A stretch of 15,550 nt of DNA. Source: Candidatus Delongbacteria bacterium (GTDB lineage: Bacteria > Delongbacteria > UBA4055). Below are positions 1 to 7,433 of this stretch, piece by piece (position 1 is the first letter of the stretch; every line of letters begins with the position of its first letter). Position numbers and translations under genes: made by a program. The stretch is from assembly GCA_027858795.1 (NCBI GenBank), contig JAQICF010000201.1, positions 1 to 15,550 of the forward strand, given 5' to 3'. The notes beneath the pieces were generated by a model. That model saw only the letters and a list, made by a program, of their open reading frames with translations, did no database searches and had not been told where the DNA came from.

Positions 1-235
1 GACCTAAATTCTTTAATAATCCAGGTTTTTTTAACTTTATATTTTCTTTTTTTATTATTTTTAAAGCTTTTATATAATTTTTTTCAGCAAAAGAATATTT
101 CTTGTTCTCAAAATATAATTCTCCTAAATCAATTAAAGAAATAGCTTCATTATTTTTATTTTTTTCTTTAATACTTTTCTTTAAGAGATTCTCAATTTCT
201 TTAACCGATTTGTCAAGATTTTGATTAAATTTCAT
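1..235 (-). CDS. TPR-repeat protein, N-terminal fragment (cut by window edge)
   Basis: An open frame starts at an ATG at 235 and runs without a stop to the left edge, giving about 78 residues. The segment contains a pattern typical of a tetratricopeptide repeat (LGELYFENKKYSFAEKNYIK), a helix-turn-helix unit used for protein-protein contacts. The start lies 11 bp inside the end of the upstream TPR-GGDEF gene, whose stop codon falls within this gene's first codons, so the two are probably translationally coupled. No clear ribosome binding site is visible before the ATG, which fits coupling. The lysine- and asparagine-rich composition matches its neighbours. The rest of the protein is outside the window. 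It could be a paralogue of the TPR-GGDEF protein or a plain TPR protein; the fragment cannot decide this. Confidence 0.7.
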   Translation of the reverse strand, partial: MKFNQNLDKSVKEIENLLKKSIKEKNKNNEAISLIDLGELYFENKKYSFAEKNYIKALKIIKKENIKLKKPGLLKNLG

Positions 236-1910
236 CGCTAGATTTCACGCAATTTTTACCTTTGTTTTTCCCAAAATACAATGCTTCATCTGCCTTATTA
301 ATAGAATAATCTATATCCATAATTCTATCATAGACATGAACTCCGAATGTCATGGTGATATTTAATTTTATATCTCGGTAATAAAATATTTCATTCTCTA
401 TTTTTTTTCTTATTTTTTCAGCAACCAGCATTCCGCCTTCAAGACTTGTTTTTGGCATAAGGAAAATAAATTCTTCTCGACCCCAGCGTGCAATATTATC
501 TTGCTTCCTTAACACTGATCTCATTAAATTTGCTAAATTCACTAAAACAAAGTCACCACAATCATGTCCGTAATTGTCATTAAAACTTTTAAAATTATCT
601 ATGTCAGAGATCATAACAACAAATGATTCATTACTTCTTTCATATTTTAGAGCTTCATATTTTATCTTATCCAAAATATCCCTACGATTAGATAGCCTTG
701 TCAAAGGATCTGTCCTGGCTAGGACATCTAATTTAAGATACGCCTCTGTTAGTTCTTTATTTTTCTTATTAATAGTTTCGTTTGCCTTCGTAAGATCCTT
801 GATATATTTTGCTAGCTCAACATTCTTCAATCTATAGATCTCTGCTTCTTTTTCTTTTTGCTCTGAAATATATTTTGACTGTATTTCTGCAATATTCCCA
901 GAAAGCTCTCCATAAACCGACTCATTAATCTTTGAGAACTCTTTTAAACATTCATAAGCTTTCTTAAACTCTTTTGTTGTTGAATATAATTCTGCAAATA
1001 TCTCATAACTTTCCTGCATTACATCCTTTGAACCAATTTCTTTCGCTTGATCTAATGCGATTTTTAAGTACTTCTCTGCTTTTTTATAATCTTTCATTTT
1101 CATATAAGTTCTTGCAGCCTCATTAGAAGTATTCGCGTGATTATACTTCATATTCAAGTCTTCAGATATTTTTAAAGCTTTTAAAAAATTTTCCAAAGCA
1201 GCTTTATTATCACCTTTATCTCTATAAATTATTCCAAGGTTATTATAGATAGATGTATGTTCCTTCAAATTATCTGTTTTGTGATATAGTTCTTTAGCTT
1301 TAAAATAATATTCTAACGCTTTGTCATAGTCAAGAAGCATCGAGTATAAATTACCGATATTATTATATGATTTAGCAATTGACAGATCATCTTTTAATTG
1401 TTTTCTAATTTTCAATGATCGTTGATAGTGCTCTAAAGCCTTACTATGGTTTTTTAATCTGTAGTAGATGTTGCCGATAGTATTAAGTGAGTCAGAAATT
1501 CCTTTTTTATCACTTATTTCTTCTCTTATTTTTAGGGACTTTAAGTAATATTCTAAAGCTTGATCGTAGTTACTTAGTCTAAAATTTACTTCACCGATAT
1601 GGTTTAAAAAATTGGCTCTTTTTTTATCATTTTTATTATTTCTTGATAACTCTAAACCCGTTTGGTAGTAAATCAGAGCTTTATCATATTCACTTTTCTC
1701 TCGGTATATATCTCCGATTTTTACATAAATATCAGATTTTTTAACTTTTGATTTTATTTGGTGACTTAATTCCAAGGCTTGTAAATTATACTCTAAACAT
1801 TTATCAAGCGAAATATTTTGATAGAGATCCGCTAATTTGTTTAAAATATTATATTTCTCTTTACCAGAAGTCTTACTTAAAAACTCCTCAAGTTCTGTTA
1901 CTTGTTTCAT
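225..1910 (-). CDS. TPR-repeat GGDEF protein (putative diguanylate cyclase, variant GREEF motif)
   Basis: This is a predicted cytoplasmic signalling protein of 561 residues with no signal peptide or membrane segment. Residues about 30-330 hold about eight tetratricopeptide repeats with an exact 40-residue pitch (for example DYDKALEYYFKAKEL). A charged coiled coil follows at about 340-395, then a GGDEF domain at about 395-555. GGDEF domains normally make cyclic di-GMP from two GTP. The domain has DIDNFKSFND, YGH, a product-inhibition I-site RKQD (468-471) five residues before the active-site motif, and the closing ADEALYFGKNKGKN. The motif itself reads GREEF (477-481) instead of GG(D/E)EF, so activity is uncertain. 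ATG 1910 is chosen because GAGGG lies about eight bases upstream; a longer frame from TTG 1934 would place that site inside the coding region. It lies 50 bp downstream of the lipoprotein gene and overlaps the next TPR gene. Confidence 0.9.
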   Translation of the reverse strand: MKQVTELEEFLSKTSGKEKYNILNKLADLYQNISLDKCLEYNLQALELSHQIKSKVKKSDIYVKIGDIYREKSEYDKALIYYQTGLELSRNNKNDKKRANFLNHIGEVNFRLSNYDQALEYYLKSLKIREEISDKKGISDSLNTIGNIYYRLKNHSKALEHYQRSLKIRKQLKDDLSIAKSYNNIGNLYSMLLDYDKALEYYFKAKELYHKTDNLKEHTSIYNNLGIIYRDKGDNKAALENFLKALKISEDLNMKYNHANTSNEAARTYMKMKDYKKAEKYLKIALDQAKEIGSKDVMQESYEIFAELYSTTKEFKKAYECLKEFSKINESVYGELSGNIAEIQSKYISEQKEKEAEIYRLKNVELAKYIKDLTKANETINKKNKELTEAYLKLDVLARTDPLTRLSNRRDILDKIKYEALKYERSNESFVVMISDIDNFKSFNDNYGHDCGDFVLVNLANLMRSVLRKQDNIARWGREEFIFLMPKTSLEGGMLVAEKIRKKIENEIFYYRDIKLNITMTFGVHVYDRIMDIDYSINKADEALYFGKNKGKNCVKSSDEI

Positions 1911-1960
1911 ATAATTTCCCTCTGTAAAGTTCAACCTTAGTCATTTGTACAAAATAACTT

Positions 1961-3088
1961 CTAATGCTTTACCAACCATTCTTCAGATTTTTTTAATACT
2001 TCTTTAGTCAATGAATATTTACCTTCTGGAATATGGTACTCTAAACTTATTCCACTATTCTCCAATCCCTCTTTTAATTTTATGCATTGCTCTTGATCTA
2101 TAAATTGATCATCTGGACTATTTGCAATAAATAATTTGATATCTTTTACTTTACTCAATTCTTCTTTTGAAATATTTTCGATATCATACTTTGTTCCAAA
2201 AGCTATTAATCCATCAACTAAATTCGGATATTTCAATGCTACATTAAATCCTACAGTAGTTCCCTGATGCAGTCCAAGAAGATAAATACCGCTTACCTTA
2301 TTTTTACTCTTTATTTCGCTAATCACTTTAACTAAATAATCTTCACTTAGTTTATCTGATCTTTCTAAAATATCATCTGACTGATCTTCTATCTCCCATC
2401 TAAACTCCTTAGCCAACCCGATCTGTACAGGAAATGGTGCTTGAGGAACTGCAAAAATAAATTCTGGAAGATAAAAATGCTTCCAAATTTTTACAAACTG
2501 ATCATGACTACCAGCATAGCTATGCAATCCAATTACAAGATCATACTTTTTATTCGGATGAAAATCTAAAGGTTTAACAAGCCTATAACTCATAATATTC
2601 GTTGATTCTATATGATATATTTCACCTAAATTTTTAATCATTAACCCAATACTATCAATAGCAGCATCAAACGTCTTTGTACCTCTAACCTTATCAAAGT
2701 CTGTATCATTTTTAATGTATTTAAAGTCTACAAATCCAAGATCTACAGATTTGTATAGAAATTTTGCAGATAAATCAGGCTCACCCATTAAACCATAAGT
2801 ACATGACAAATTATACGTAGAAATTATATCATACACATTGTGACTTAGCATATATAAGTAGAGTTGTGCCGCTTTTTCATAGTTCTTTTCCCAGTATGCT
2901 TCATCCGCTTTGATCATATAATCTCTCATACTCACATCGAGGAAATCACCAACATCTTTAGATAGCGGGTTAATCTTCTCAGGACTTGACCAATCTTTTA
3001 TAGAAACCACTTTTTGCTCTACAATATTAGTTTTTTCACAGCCTAGGAATAATAGCACAGAAAACATTAACATAAATAATTTCTTCAT
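1961..3088 (-). CDS. Lipoprotein with TPR-like region and catalytically degenerate alpha/beta-hydrolase domain
   Basis: The protein has 375 residues. The N-terminus (MKKLFMLMFSVLLFLGC) is a lipoprotein signal peptide with lipidated Cys17, so the mature protein should be anchored to a membrane of the envelope. Residues about 55-145 look like TPR helices. Residues about 180-375 resemble the carboxylesterase/phospholipase branch of alpha/beta-hydrolases: an oxyanion-type LHSYAG segment, a nucleophile elbow, an acid near SPDDQF, and a C-terminal helix EEWL. The elbow is GLHQG, with His274 where the family has Ser (usually GFSQG). The final GH-type motif reads GKYSL, so the catalytic His also appears to be lost. 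A binding or scaffold role is therefore more likely than ester hydrolysis. ATG 3088 has AAGGTG at good spacing; the alternative GTG 3097 would overlap that site. A promoter lies just upstream. Confidence 0.85.
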   Translation of the reverse strand: MKKLFMLMFSVLLFLGCEKTNIVEQKVVSIKDWSSPEKINPLSKDVGDFLDVSMRDYMIKADEAYWEKNYEKAAQLYLYMLSHNVYDIISTYNLSCTYGLMGEPDLSAKFLYKSVDLGFVDFKYIKNDTDFDKVRGTKTFDAAIDSIGLMIKNLGEIYHIESTNIMSYRLVKPLDFHPNKKYDLVIGLHSYAGSHDQFVKIWKHFYLPEFIFAVPQAPFPVQIGLAKEFRWEIEDQSDDILERSDKLSEDYLVKVISEIKSKNKVSGIYLLGLHQGTTVGFNVALKYPNLVDGLIAFGTKYDIENISKEELSKVKDIKLFIANSPDDQFIDQEQCIKLKEGLENSGISLEYHIPEGKYSLTKEVLKKSEEWLVKH

Positions 3089-3109
3089 TTCATTCACCTT
3101 TATCTTAAT

Positions 3110-3158
3110 TTATTAGTATAAGCTAATAATTTATATGGTAATATTACCTACATATGTA
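3110..3158. promoter_or_regulatory. Cluster of three palindromes in the lipoprotein-gene leader
   Basis: Three inverted repeats lie side by side between the predicted promoter and the lipoprotein start. TACATATGTA (3149-3158) and GGTAATATTACC (3137-3148) are perfect palindromes that abut directly. TTATTAG/CTAATAA (3110-3116 and 3123-3129) is a 7-bp inverted repeat around six bases. They could be operator half-sites or leader RNA hairpins. Short AT-rich palindromes also arise by chance in DNA of this composition. Confidence 0.3.
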
Positions 3159-3177
3159 TAACCTTTGTGTAATCTAC

Positions 3178-3206
3178 AAAATACTTAACTTGAGTACGAA
3201 TGTCAA
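3178..3206 (-). promoter_or_regulatory. Predicted sigma70-type promoter for the lipoprotein/GGDEF group
   Basis: On the minus strand a perfect -35 box TTGACA (3206-3201) is followed after exactly 17 bases by TATTTT (3183-3178), four of six matches to TATAAT. The -35 box overlaps the TGA stop of the aro fusion gene. Transcription would start near 3171 and give a leader of about 80 bases before the lipoprotein start at 3088. This suggests that the lipoprotein, TPR-GGDEF and downstream TPR genes form their own transcription unit. Confidence 0.55.
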
Positions 3207-4471
3207 ACTAATAATTCTTTTAGTATCTCATTTGCATTATCTTCATAATTGTCGTTGCTTAAGTTTATTGTTAAATCACTTAATGAAATATAGTACTCTT
3301 TCCTGCTTTCAAAAATACTAACAATATCTTGCTTTAAATGCCCTAAACTTAATAGAGGTCTGTTCTCTATATTTTCATTTGAATAAAACATCTTCTCTAA
3401 TTTATCTAATCCAATATGCAAATTAATTACATAATAATTCTTTTCCAAAATGTCTCTTACTTTGAGAGATAAAATAGATCCTCCTCCAAATGCTACTATA
3501 GTATTTTCGAAGCTTGACAATTCAGAAATCACTTCCTCTTCATATTCTCTAAATCTTTTTTCACCGTATTTTTCAAATATCTCTCTTATTGATAACCCCG
3601 ATCTTTTTTCAATTAATTCATCTGTATCATAAAAAGCTTTATTCAGCTTTGCAGCAAGTTTTTTTCCATAAAAAGATTTTCCTACACTAGGCATACCAAT
3701 CATAGCTATATTAGAAGGCCTTAACGTTGTTGTTAGTGTTTGCTTCATTTTTAATTGATTCGGTGTTTTATCAAAAAATATTTCGAATGATTTTGAAGCT
3801 TGATTTATTAACCATTCATTCCCATCTATAATTCGAAGTCCATCTCCTTGAATGATCCTTGTGTGATAATTCGCATCCAAAATTATAGTATTTTTTACTT
3901 TCAGATCTATATCCAATTTTGGAACAGCAATAACAAATAGGTATGAATCTTGTACAAGATCTACTAAATCTTTAAACATGATATGATCACAATTAAATTT
4001 TTTTGATATTTCTAATGATCTTGAATCTGTACGATTGGCAGAATAAACCAAAGCACCTAAGCTTTTCAGTGTATATATCGCAGCTTTTGCTGCCCCACCG
4101 GCACCAAGAACAATACATTTATTGTTTTTTACACTCAAACCATTGTTTATTATTGCATTTTCAACACCATAAACATCTGTATTAAATCCATAGTAATGGT
4201 CTCCCTTTTTAATTACAGTATTCACCGCATTTATTTCTTTTGCTACATTATCAATCTTATCAAGTAAAGGCAAAATTGTTTCTTTGAAAGGAGAAGTAAT
4301 ATTTGCCCCTGAAAGATCATATTGATCAAAAATATCAAGGATCTCACTTGCTTCATTTACTTTAATTCTTTTATAAATATTTGACTGGCCAAATTCTTTA
4401 AATAAAGAAGTAAATATCTGAGGACTTTTGCTATGAATTACAGGATTGCCAAAAATTGCATATTTTTTCAT
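3203..4471 (-). CDS. aroE/aroK: Bifunctional shikimate dehydrogenase - shikimate kinase fusion
   Basis: This single 422-residue protein carries two consecutive chorismate-pathway steps: NADPH-dependent reduction of 3-dehydroshikimate to shikimate, then ATP-dependent 3-phosphorylation. Residues 1 to about 245 are AroE: shikimate-binding HSKSP (13-17), ITSPFKE with catalytic Lys63, NTD with Asp99, and nucleotide-binding GAGGAAKAA (123-131). Residues about 252-422 are a full-length shikimate kinase: Walker A GMPSVGKS (259-266), DTD (282-284), KRFRE with the substrate Arg, GGG (329-331), the lid Arg in NRPLL, and SRKEYY. All key residues are present in both halves, so both activities are expected. 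ATG 4471 is chosen because AGGA lies eight bases before it; the upstream ATG 4486 has no ribosome binding site. It follows pyrC by 30 bp and is probably cotranscribed with it. Confidence 0.93.
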   Translation of the reverse strand: MKKYAIFGNPVIHSKSPQIFTSLFKEFGQSNIYKRIKVNEASEILDIFDQYDLSGANITSPFKETILPLLDKIDNVAKEINAVNTVIKKGDHYYGFNTDVYGVENAIINNGLSVKNNKCIVLGAGGAAKAAIYTLKSLGALVYSANRTDSRSLEISKKFNCDHIMFKDLVDLVQDSYLFVIAVPKLDIDLKVKNTIILDANYHTRIIQGDGLRIIDGNEWLINQASKSFEIFFDKTPNQLKMKQTLTTTLRPSNIAMIGMPSVGKSFYGKKLAAKLNKAFYDTDELIEKRSGLSIREIFEKYGEKRFREYEEEVISELSSFENTIVAFGGGSILSLKVRDILEKNYYVINLHIGLDKLEKMFYSNENIENRPLLSLGHLKQDIVSIFESRKEYYISLSDLTINLSNDNYEDNANEILKELLV

Positions 4472-4501
4472 AGTTAAAGTCCTCATTATAAAAAATATAT
4501 T

Positions 4502-5818
4502 TTATCTGTTATAGATCTTAGAATTATTGATAACAACTTGAACTTGACCGCTTAATATTTCGTCGTGGTAACAAGTATTCAAAGATTTTGACATTAATTT
4601 CCTTCTATCTACTTTCCATTCAGTGTTATTATCAAATATCGTCAATTCTGCAACCTTACCTACCTTAATCAGATCATTATCTAAATTCAATATCTTCCTT
4701 GGATTTGTTGTGATCTTCTTTAAATATTCCATCAATGATAAAACATTTGTATTCACTAAATACTTTATACCTACTGAAAATGAAGTTTCTAAACCAAGTA
4801 CTCCAAAAGGTGCATAATCAAATTCAACATTCTTCTTCTCAGGTGTATGGGGAGCATGATCAGATGCAATTACATCAATAGTTCCATCCTGTAATCCTTT
4901 TAAGATCTCGTTGACATCTTCTTGAGTTCTCAAAGGTGGATTCATTTTATAATCAGTAGAAAAAGTTTTTACTTTCTCATCTGTGAGTGAAAAATGATGA
5001 GGAGTTACTTCAGAAGACACTTTCAAACCTTGTTTTTTTGCCTCTCTGATCAACTTAACACTTTCTTGAGTACTTATGTGTTGAAAATGAGGATAGCCAT
5101 CTACATATCTTGCGATCTCTATATCTCTTGCGATCATTGAGCTTTCTGCAATATTTGGGATTCCTGACATACCAAGTTCAGTAGATACATATGATTCATT
5201 CATAACTCCATCAAGAAAAGTTTTATCCTCTTCATGGACTAGAATTGGGACGTTGAACATACCTGCATATTGTAACGCACCTTTCATTGCCTCACTGCTT
5301 TGAATACCATCTCCATCATCACTAAACGCCAATGCTCCATTATCATTTAGTTCGGCCATCTCTACAAGAGATTTACCTTCCCTACCCATTGTTACCGCAG
5401 GAATTTGATGAACTTTCACTAATAAATTTTCAGTTCTTCTACAAATATCATTGTAAACAAATATATTATCAACACAAGGAGAAGTATTTGGCATTAAGGC
5501 TATACTGGTAAATCCACCACTCATAGCAGCATTTGTTCCTGTTATAAAAGTTTCTGCTTGCTCATATCCCGGTTCTCTTAAATGGACATGCATATCCATA
5601 AAACCCGCACTTATATATTTACCTTTAGCATCAATAACAAGATCATTTGAGTCTGTTGCTATTGATTCATTAATCTCTGTTAAGATCCCATCTACTATTT
5701 TAATATCACTTAAATATTCTGTTTCTTTAAATGTGTCAACAATTGTTCCATTTTTTATAACACAACTCTTAGGCAATTCTTCAAAATTACTCTTGTTTAA
5801 TTTAATATTATTTATCAT
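4502..5818 (-). CDS. pyrC: Dihydroorotase (class I)
   Basis: This enzyme reversibly cyclises N-carbamoyl-L-aspartate to L-dihydroorotate, the third step of de novo UMP synthesis. The 438-residue protein has the amidohydrolase layout of class I dihydroorotases: metal-binding HVH (His77, His79) followed by LREPG with substrate Arg81, FSDDGDG (about 165-171), His195 in ILVHE, His247 in FQHIS, the NPP motif (293-295), and catalytic Asp320 in ASDHAPH. Length and motifs are normal for the Bacillus-type enzyme and unlike the shorter E. coli type. The start is firm: GGAGGA lies six bases before ATG 5818. The ATG overlaps the pyrB stop as ATGA, so the two genes are translationally coupled. Class I enzymes often associate with aspartate carbamoyltransferase, which the adjacent gene encodes. 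Confidence 0.97.
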   Translation of the reverse strand: MINNIKLNKSNFEELPKSCVIKNGTIVDTFKETEYLSDIKIVDGILTEINESIATDSNDLVIDAKGKYISAGFMDMHVHLREPGYEQAETFITGTNAAMSGGFTSIALMPNTSPCVDNIFVYNDICRRTENLLVKVHQIPAVTMGREGKSLVEMAELNDNGALAFSDDGDGIQSSEAMKGALQYAGMFNVPILVHEEDKTFLDGVMNESYVSTELGMSGIPNIAESSMIARDIEIARYVDGYPHFQHISTQESVKLIREAKKQGLKVSSEVTPHHFSLTDEKVKTFSTDYKMNPPLRTQEDVNEILKGLQDGTIDVIASDHAPHTPEKKNVEFDYAPFGVLGLETSFSVGIKYLVNTNVLSLMEYLKKITTNPRKILNLDNDLIKVGKVAELTIFDNNTEWKVDRRKLMSKSLNTCYHDEILSGQVQVVINNSKIYNR

Positions 5819-6768
5819 TTTAATCCTCCGATATTAGCACTTAAAAGATAGAGTATAGCCATTCTTGAAGCAACTCCGTTAAGAACTTGCTCTAATATCA
5901 CCTGATGATCACCATCTGCCACATCATCATCAATTTCTACACCCCTGTTCATCGGTCCGGGATGAAGTATTAAGATTTCATTCTTTGCTTTAGCTAATTT
6001 TTCATTAGTTATCCCCCAGAAGTTATGATACTCTCTTAGGGATGGGAATGAAGGTCCAACATGCCTTTCGAGCTGAATCCTTAAAATATTCATGACATCT
6101 GAATTCTTTATTGCTTCCTCGAGATCGTAAGTAACTTCAACTCCCAATTTTTCTATACCTTTAGGAATTAAAGTTGCCGGTCCGCAAAGTTGCACTTTTG
6201 CACCATATAATTGAAGTGCGTGAATGTTTGACATTGCTACCCTTGAATGAATAATATCTCCAACTAAAGTTACTCTTTTTCCCCTTAGATCAGGTATTTT
6301 TTCATCAATTGTCATTAGATCTAATATTGCCTGAGTAGGATGTTCGTGTGCTCCGTCACCTGCATTAATAATAACAGAATCAAGGTTATCTAGCAGCATT
6401 TTATGAGCTCCAGGAGTACTATGCCTCATAACTACCATATCTATCTTCATCGCTTCAATATTCCTAGCAGTATCAATTAAAGTTTCTCCTTTTTTTAAAG
6501 ATGAAGATGATGCTGCAAAATTGACAACATCCGCTGATAATCTTTTCTCTGCCATTTCAAATGAAAGTTTTGTCCTTGTAGAGTTCTCAAAGAACATGTT
6601 TACAACAGTAATTCCTTTCAATGCTGCGACTTTCTTATTAGGTGTATCTAAGATCTGTTTAAAACTTGCAGAAGTTTTTAGAATCAGTTCAAGATCTTCT
6701 CGGCACATTCCTTTAATACCAAGTAGATGCTTGATCTTTAACAGGTCTTTCGTTTTGATATTATCCAT
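5815..6768 (-). CDS. pyrB: Aspartate carbamoyltransferase catalytic subunit
   Basis: PyrB condenses carbamoyl phosphate with L-aspartate, the committed step of pyrimidine synthesis. The 317-residue protein is of normal length. Carbamoyl-phosphate binding is shown by FENSTRTKLSFE (STRT at 63-66), the SSSSLKKGE loop that supplies a lysine from the neighbouring subunit, MRHSTPGA (Arg115) and HEHPTQ (141-146). The aspartate domain has LVGDIIHSRVA, ILRIQ (Arg230) and the HPGPMNRG signature (269-276). No pyrI regulatory-subunit gene is adjacent, so a regulatory-chain-free trimer is likely. GGGGAAG lies just before ATG 6768. The gene follows a hairpin terminator after pyrR, so its expression may be set by attenuation or by a separate promoter. 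Its stop overlaps the pyrC start. Confidence 0.97.
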   Translation of the reverse strand: MDNIKTKDLLKIKHLLGIKGMCREDLELILKTSASFKQILDTPNKKVAALKGITVVNMFFENSTRTKLSFEMAEKRLSADVVNFAASSSSLKKGETLIDTARNIEAMKIDMVVMRHSTPGAHKMLLDNLDSVIINAGDGAHEHPTQAILDLMTIDEKIPDLRGKRVTLVGDIIHSRVAMSNIHALQLYGAKVQLCGPATLIPKGIEKLGVEVTYDLEEAIKNSDVMNILRIQLERHVGPSFPSLREYHNFWGITNEKLAKAKNEILILHPGPMNRGVEIDDDVADGDHQVILEQVLNGVASRMAILYLLSANIGGLK

Positions 6769-6795
6769 TACTTCCCCATTTAAGTATTACATAAA

Positions 6796-6830
6796 ATTAT
6801 AATTTAAACCCTCAGTAAATATTAGATCAA
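6796..6830 (-). promoter_or_regulatory. Possible weak promoter elements upstream of pyrB
   Basis: A perfect TATAAT (6801-6796) lies 27 bases before the pyrB start on the minus strand. The only -35-like sequence nearby, TTGATC (6830-6825), is 23 bases away, which is too far for a standard promoter. In DNA this AT-rich a chance TATAAT is common. It is recorded because the gene follows a terminator-like hairpin. Confidence 0.2.
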
Positions 6831-6854
6831 AAAAAAAGTGATAATAATATCACT
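6829..6854 (-). terminator. Intrinsic terminator or attenuator between pyrR and pyrB
   Basis: Read on the minus strand, AGTGATA-TTAT-TATCACT forms a perfect 7-bp stem with a 4-base loop, followed immediately by a run of T residues. The stem begins in the pyrR stop codon. An A-run on the 5' side could extend the pairing with the T-run, the shape of a bidirectional terminator. The stem has only two G-C pairs, so termination may be partial, as expected if some transcripts read on into pyrB-pyrC. Confidence 0.65.
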
Positions 6855-7404
6855 AATTTTTTTTCTCAATTAAATAAACAGAGTCTTCTTTATCAACTTC
6901 TGATAATCTAACTCTGATCTCTTGGCTTGGAAGTGTTTTAACTACCTCTCCAATATAGTCAGCTTTGATCGGAAGCTCCCTCAAACCTCTATCAATTAGT
7001 GCCGCAAATTGTATGATCTTGGGTCTTCCTCGATCCATTAACGCATTGATCGCAGCTAATATGCTTCGGCCTGTGAATACAACATCATCAACAAGGATTA
7101 TCTTCTTATCATCAATCATAAAAGGCATATCATCTATTGCTATATTAGGCACTTTCAAATTACTTCTGAAATCATCTCTGTATAAAGTAGCATCAAGAAC
7201 ACCAATTTCAATATCTATATTTTCACTTTTACGGATCTCTTGAATAATTCTGTTAGCAATAAATTCTCCTCTAGTCTTTAGACCTACTATTACTAACTTA
7301 TACGTTCCTTGATAATTTGCAATAATTTCAGAAGATATTCTTTTAATTACTTTTTGTAATTTGCTATCATCCATTATGGTATAAATAATATTGTCATCGG
7401 TCAT
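6853..7404 (-). CDS. pyrR: PyrR bifunctional pyrimidine regulator / uracil phosphoribosyltransferase
   Basis: PyrR proteins sense UMP/UTP and, in Bacillus, bind a pyr mRNA hairpin to promote termination; many also convert uracil plus PRPP to UMP. The 183-residue protein is of normal family length and has the expected motifs: GLKTRG (41-46), DATLYRDD (71-78), the PRPP-binding loop ILVDDVVFTGRS (103-114) and DRGLRELP (138-145). Its place directly ahead of pyrB-pyrC, with a hairpin and T-run in between, fits a role in controlling those genes. A match to the Bacillus PyrR-binding RNA consensus was not found, so the mechanism here is open. AAGGA lies about eight bases before ATG 7404. The upstream Hsp70 gene ends only 29 bp away, so read-through from the chaperone cluster is possible. 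Confidence 0.93.
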   Translation of the reverse strand: MTDDNIIYTIMDDSKLQKVIKRISSEIIANYQGTYKLVIVGLKTRGEFIANRIIQEIRKSENIDIEIGVLDATLYRDDFRSNLKVPNIAIDDMPFMIDDKKIILVDDVVFTGRSILAAINALMDRGRPKIIQFAALIDRGLRELPIKADYIGEVVKTLPSQEIRVRLSEVDKEDSVYLIEKKN

Positions 7405-7433
7405 TAATCATTTCCTTAAGGTTGTATTATATA

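Noticed and set aside
1911..1934. TTG start for the TPR-GGDEF gene at 1934
   Set aside because: The ribosome binding site lies between this TTG and ATG 1910, so the ATG is the better start.
6806..6813. GAGGGTTT on the minus strand, resembling part of the Bacillus PyrR-binding loop
   Set aside because: It lacks the preceding G and the CC of the known loop consensus and no stem supports it.
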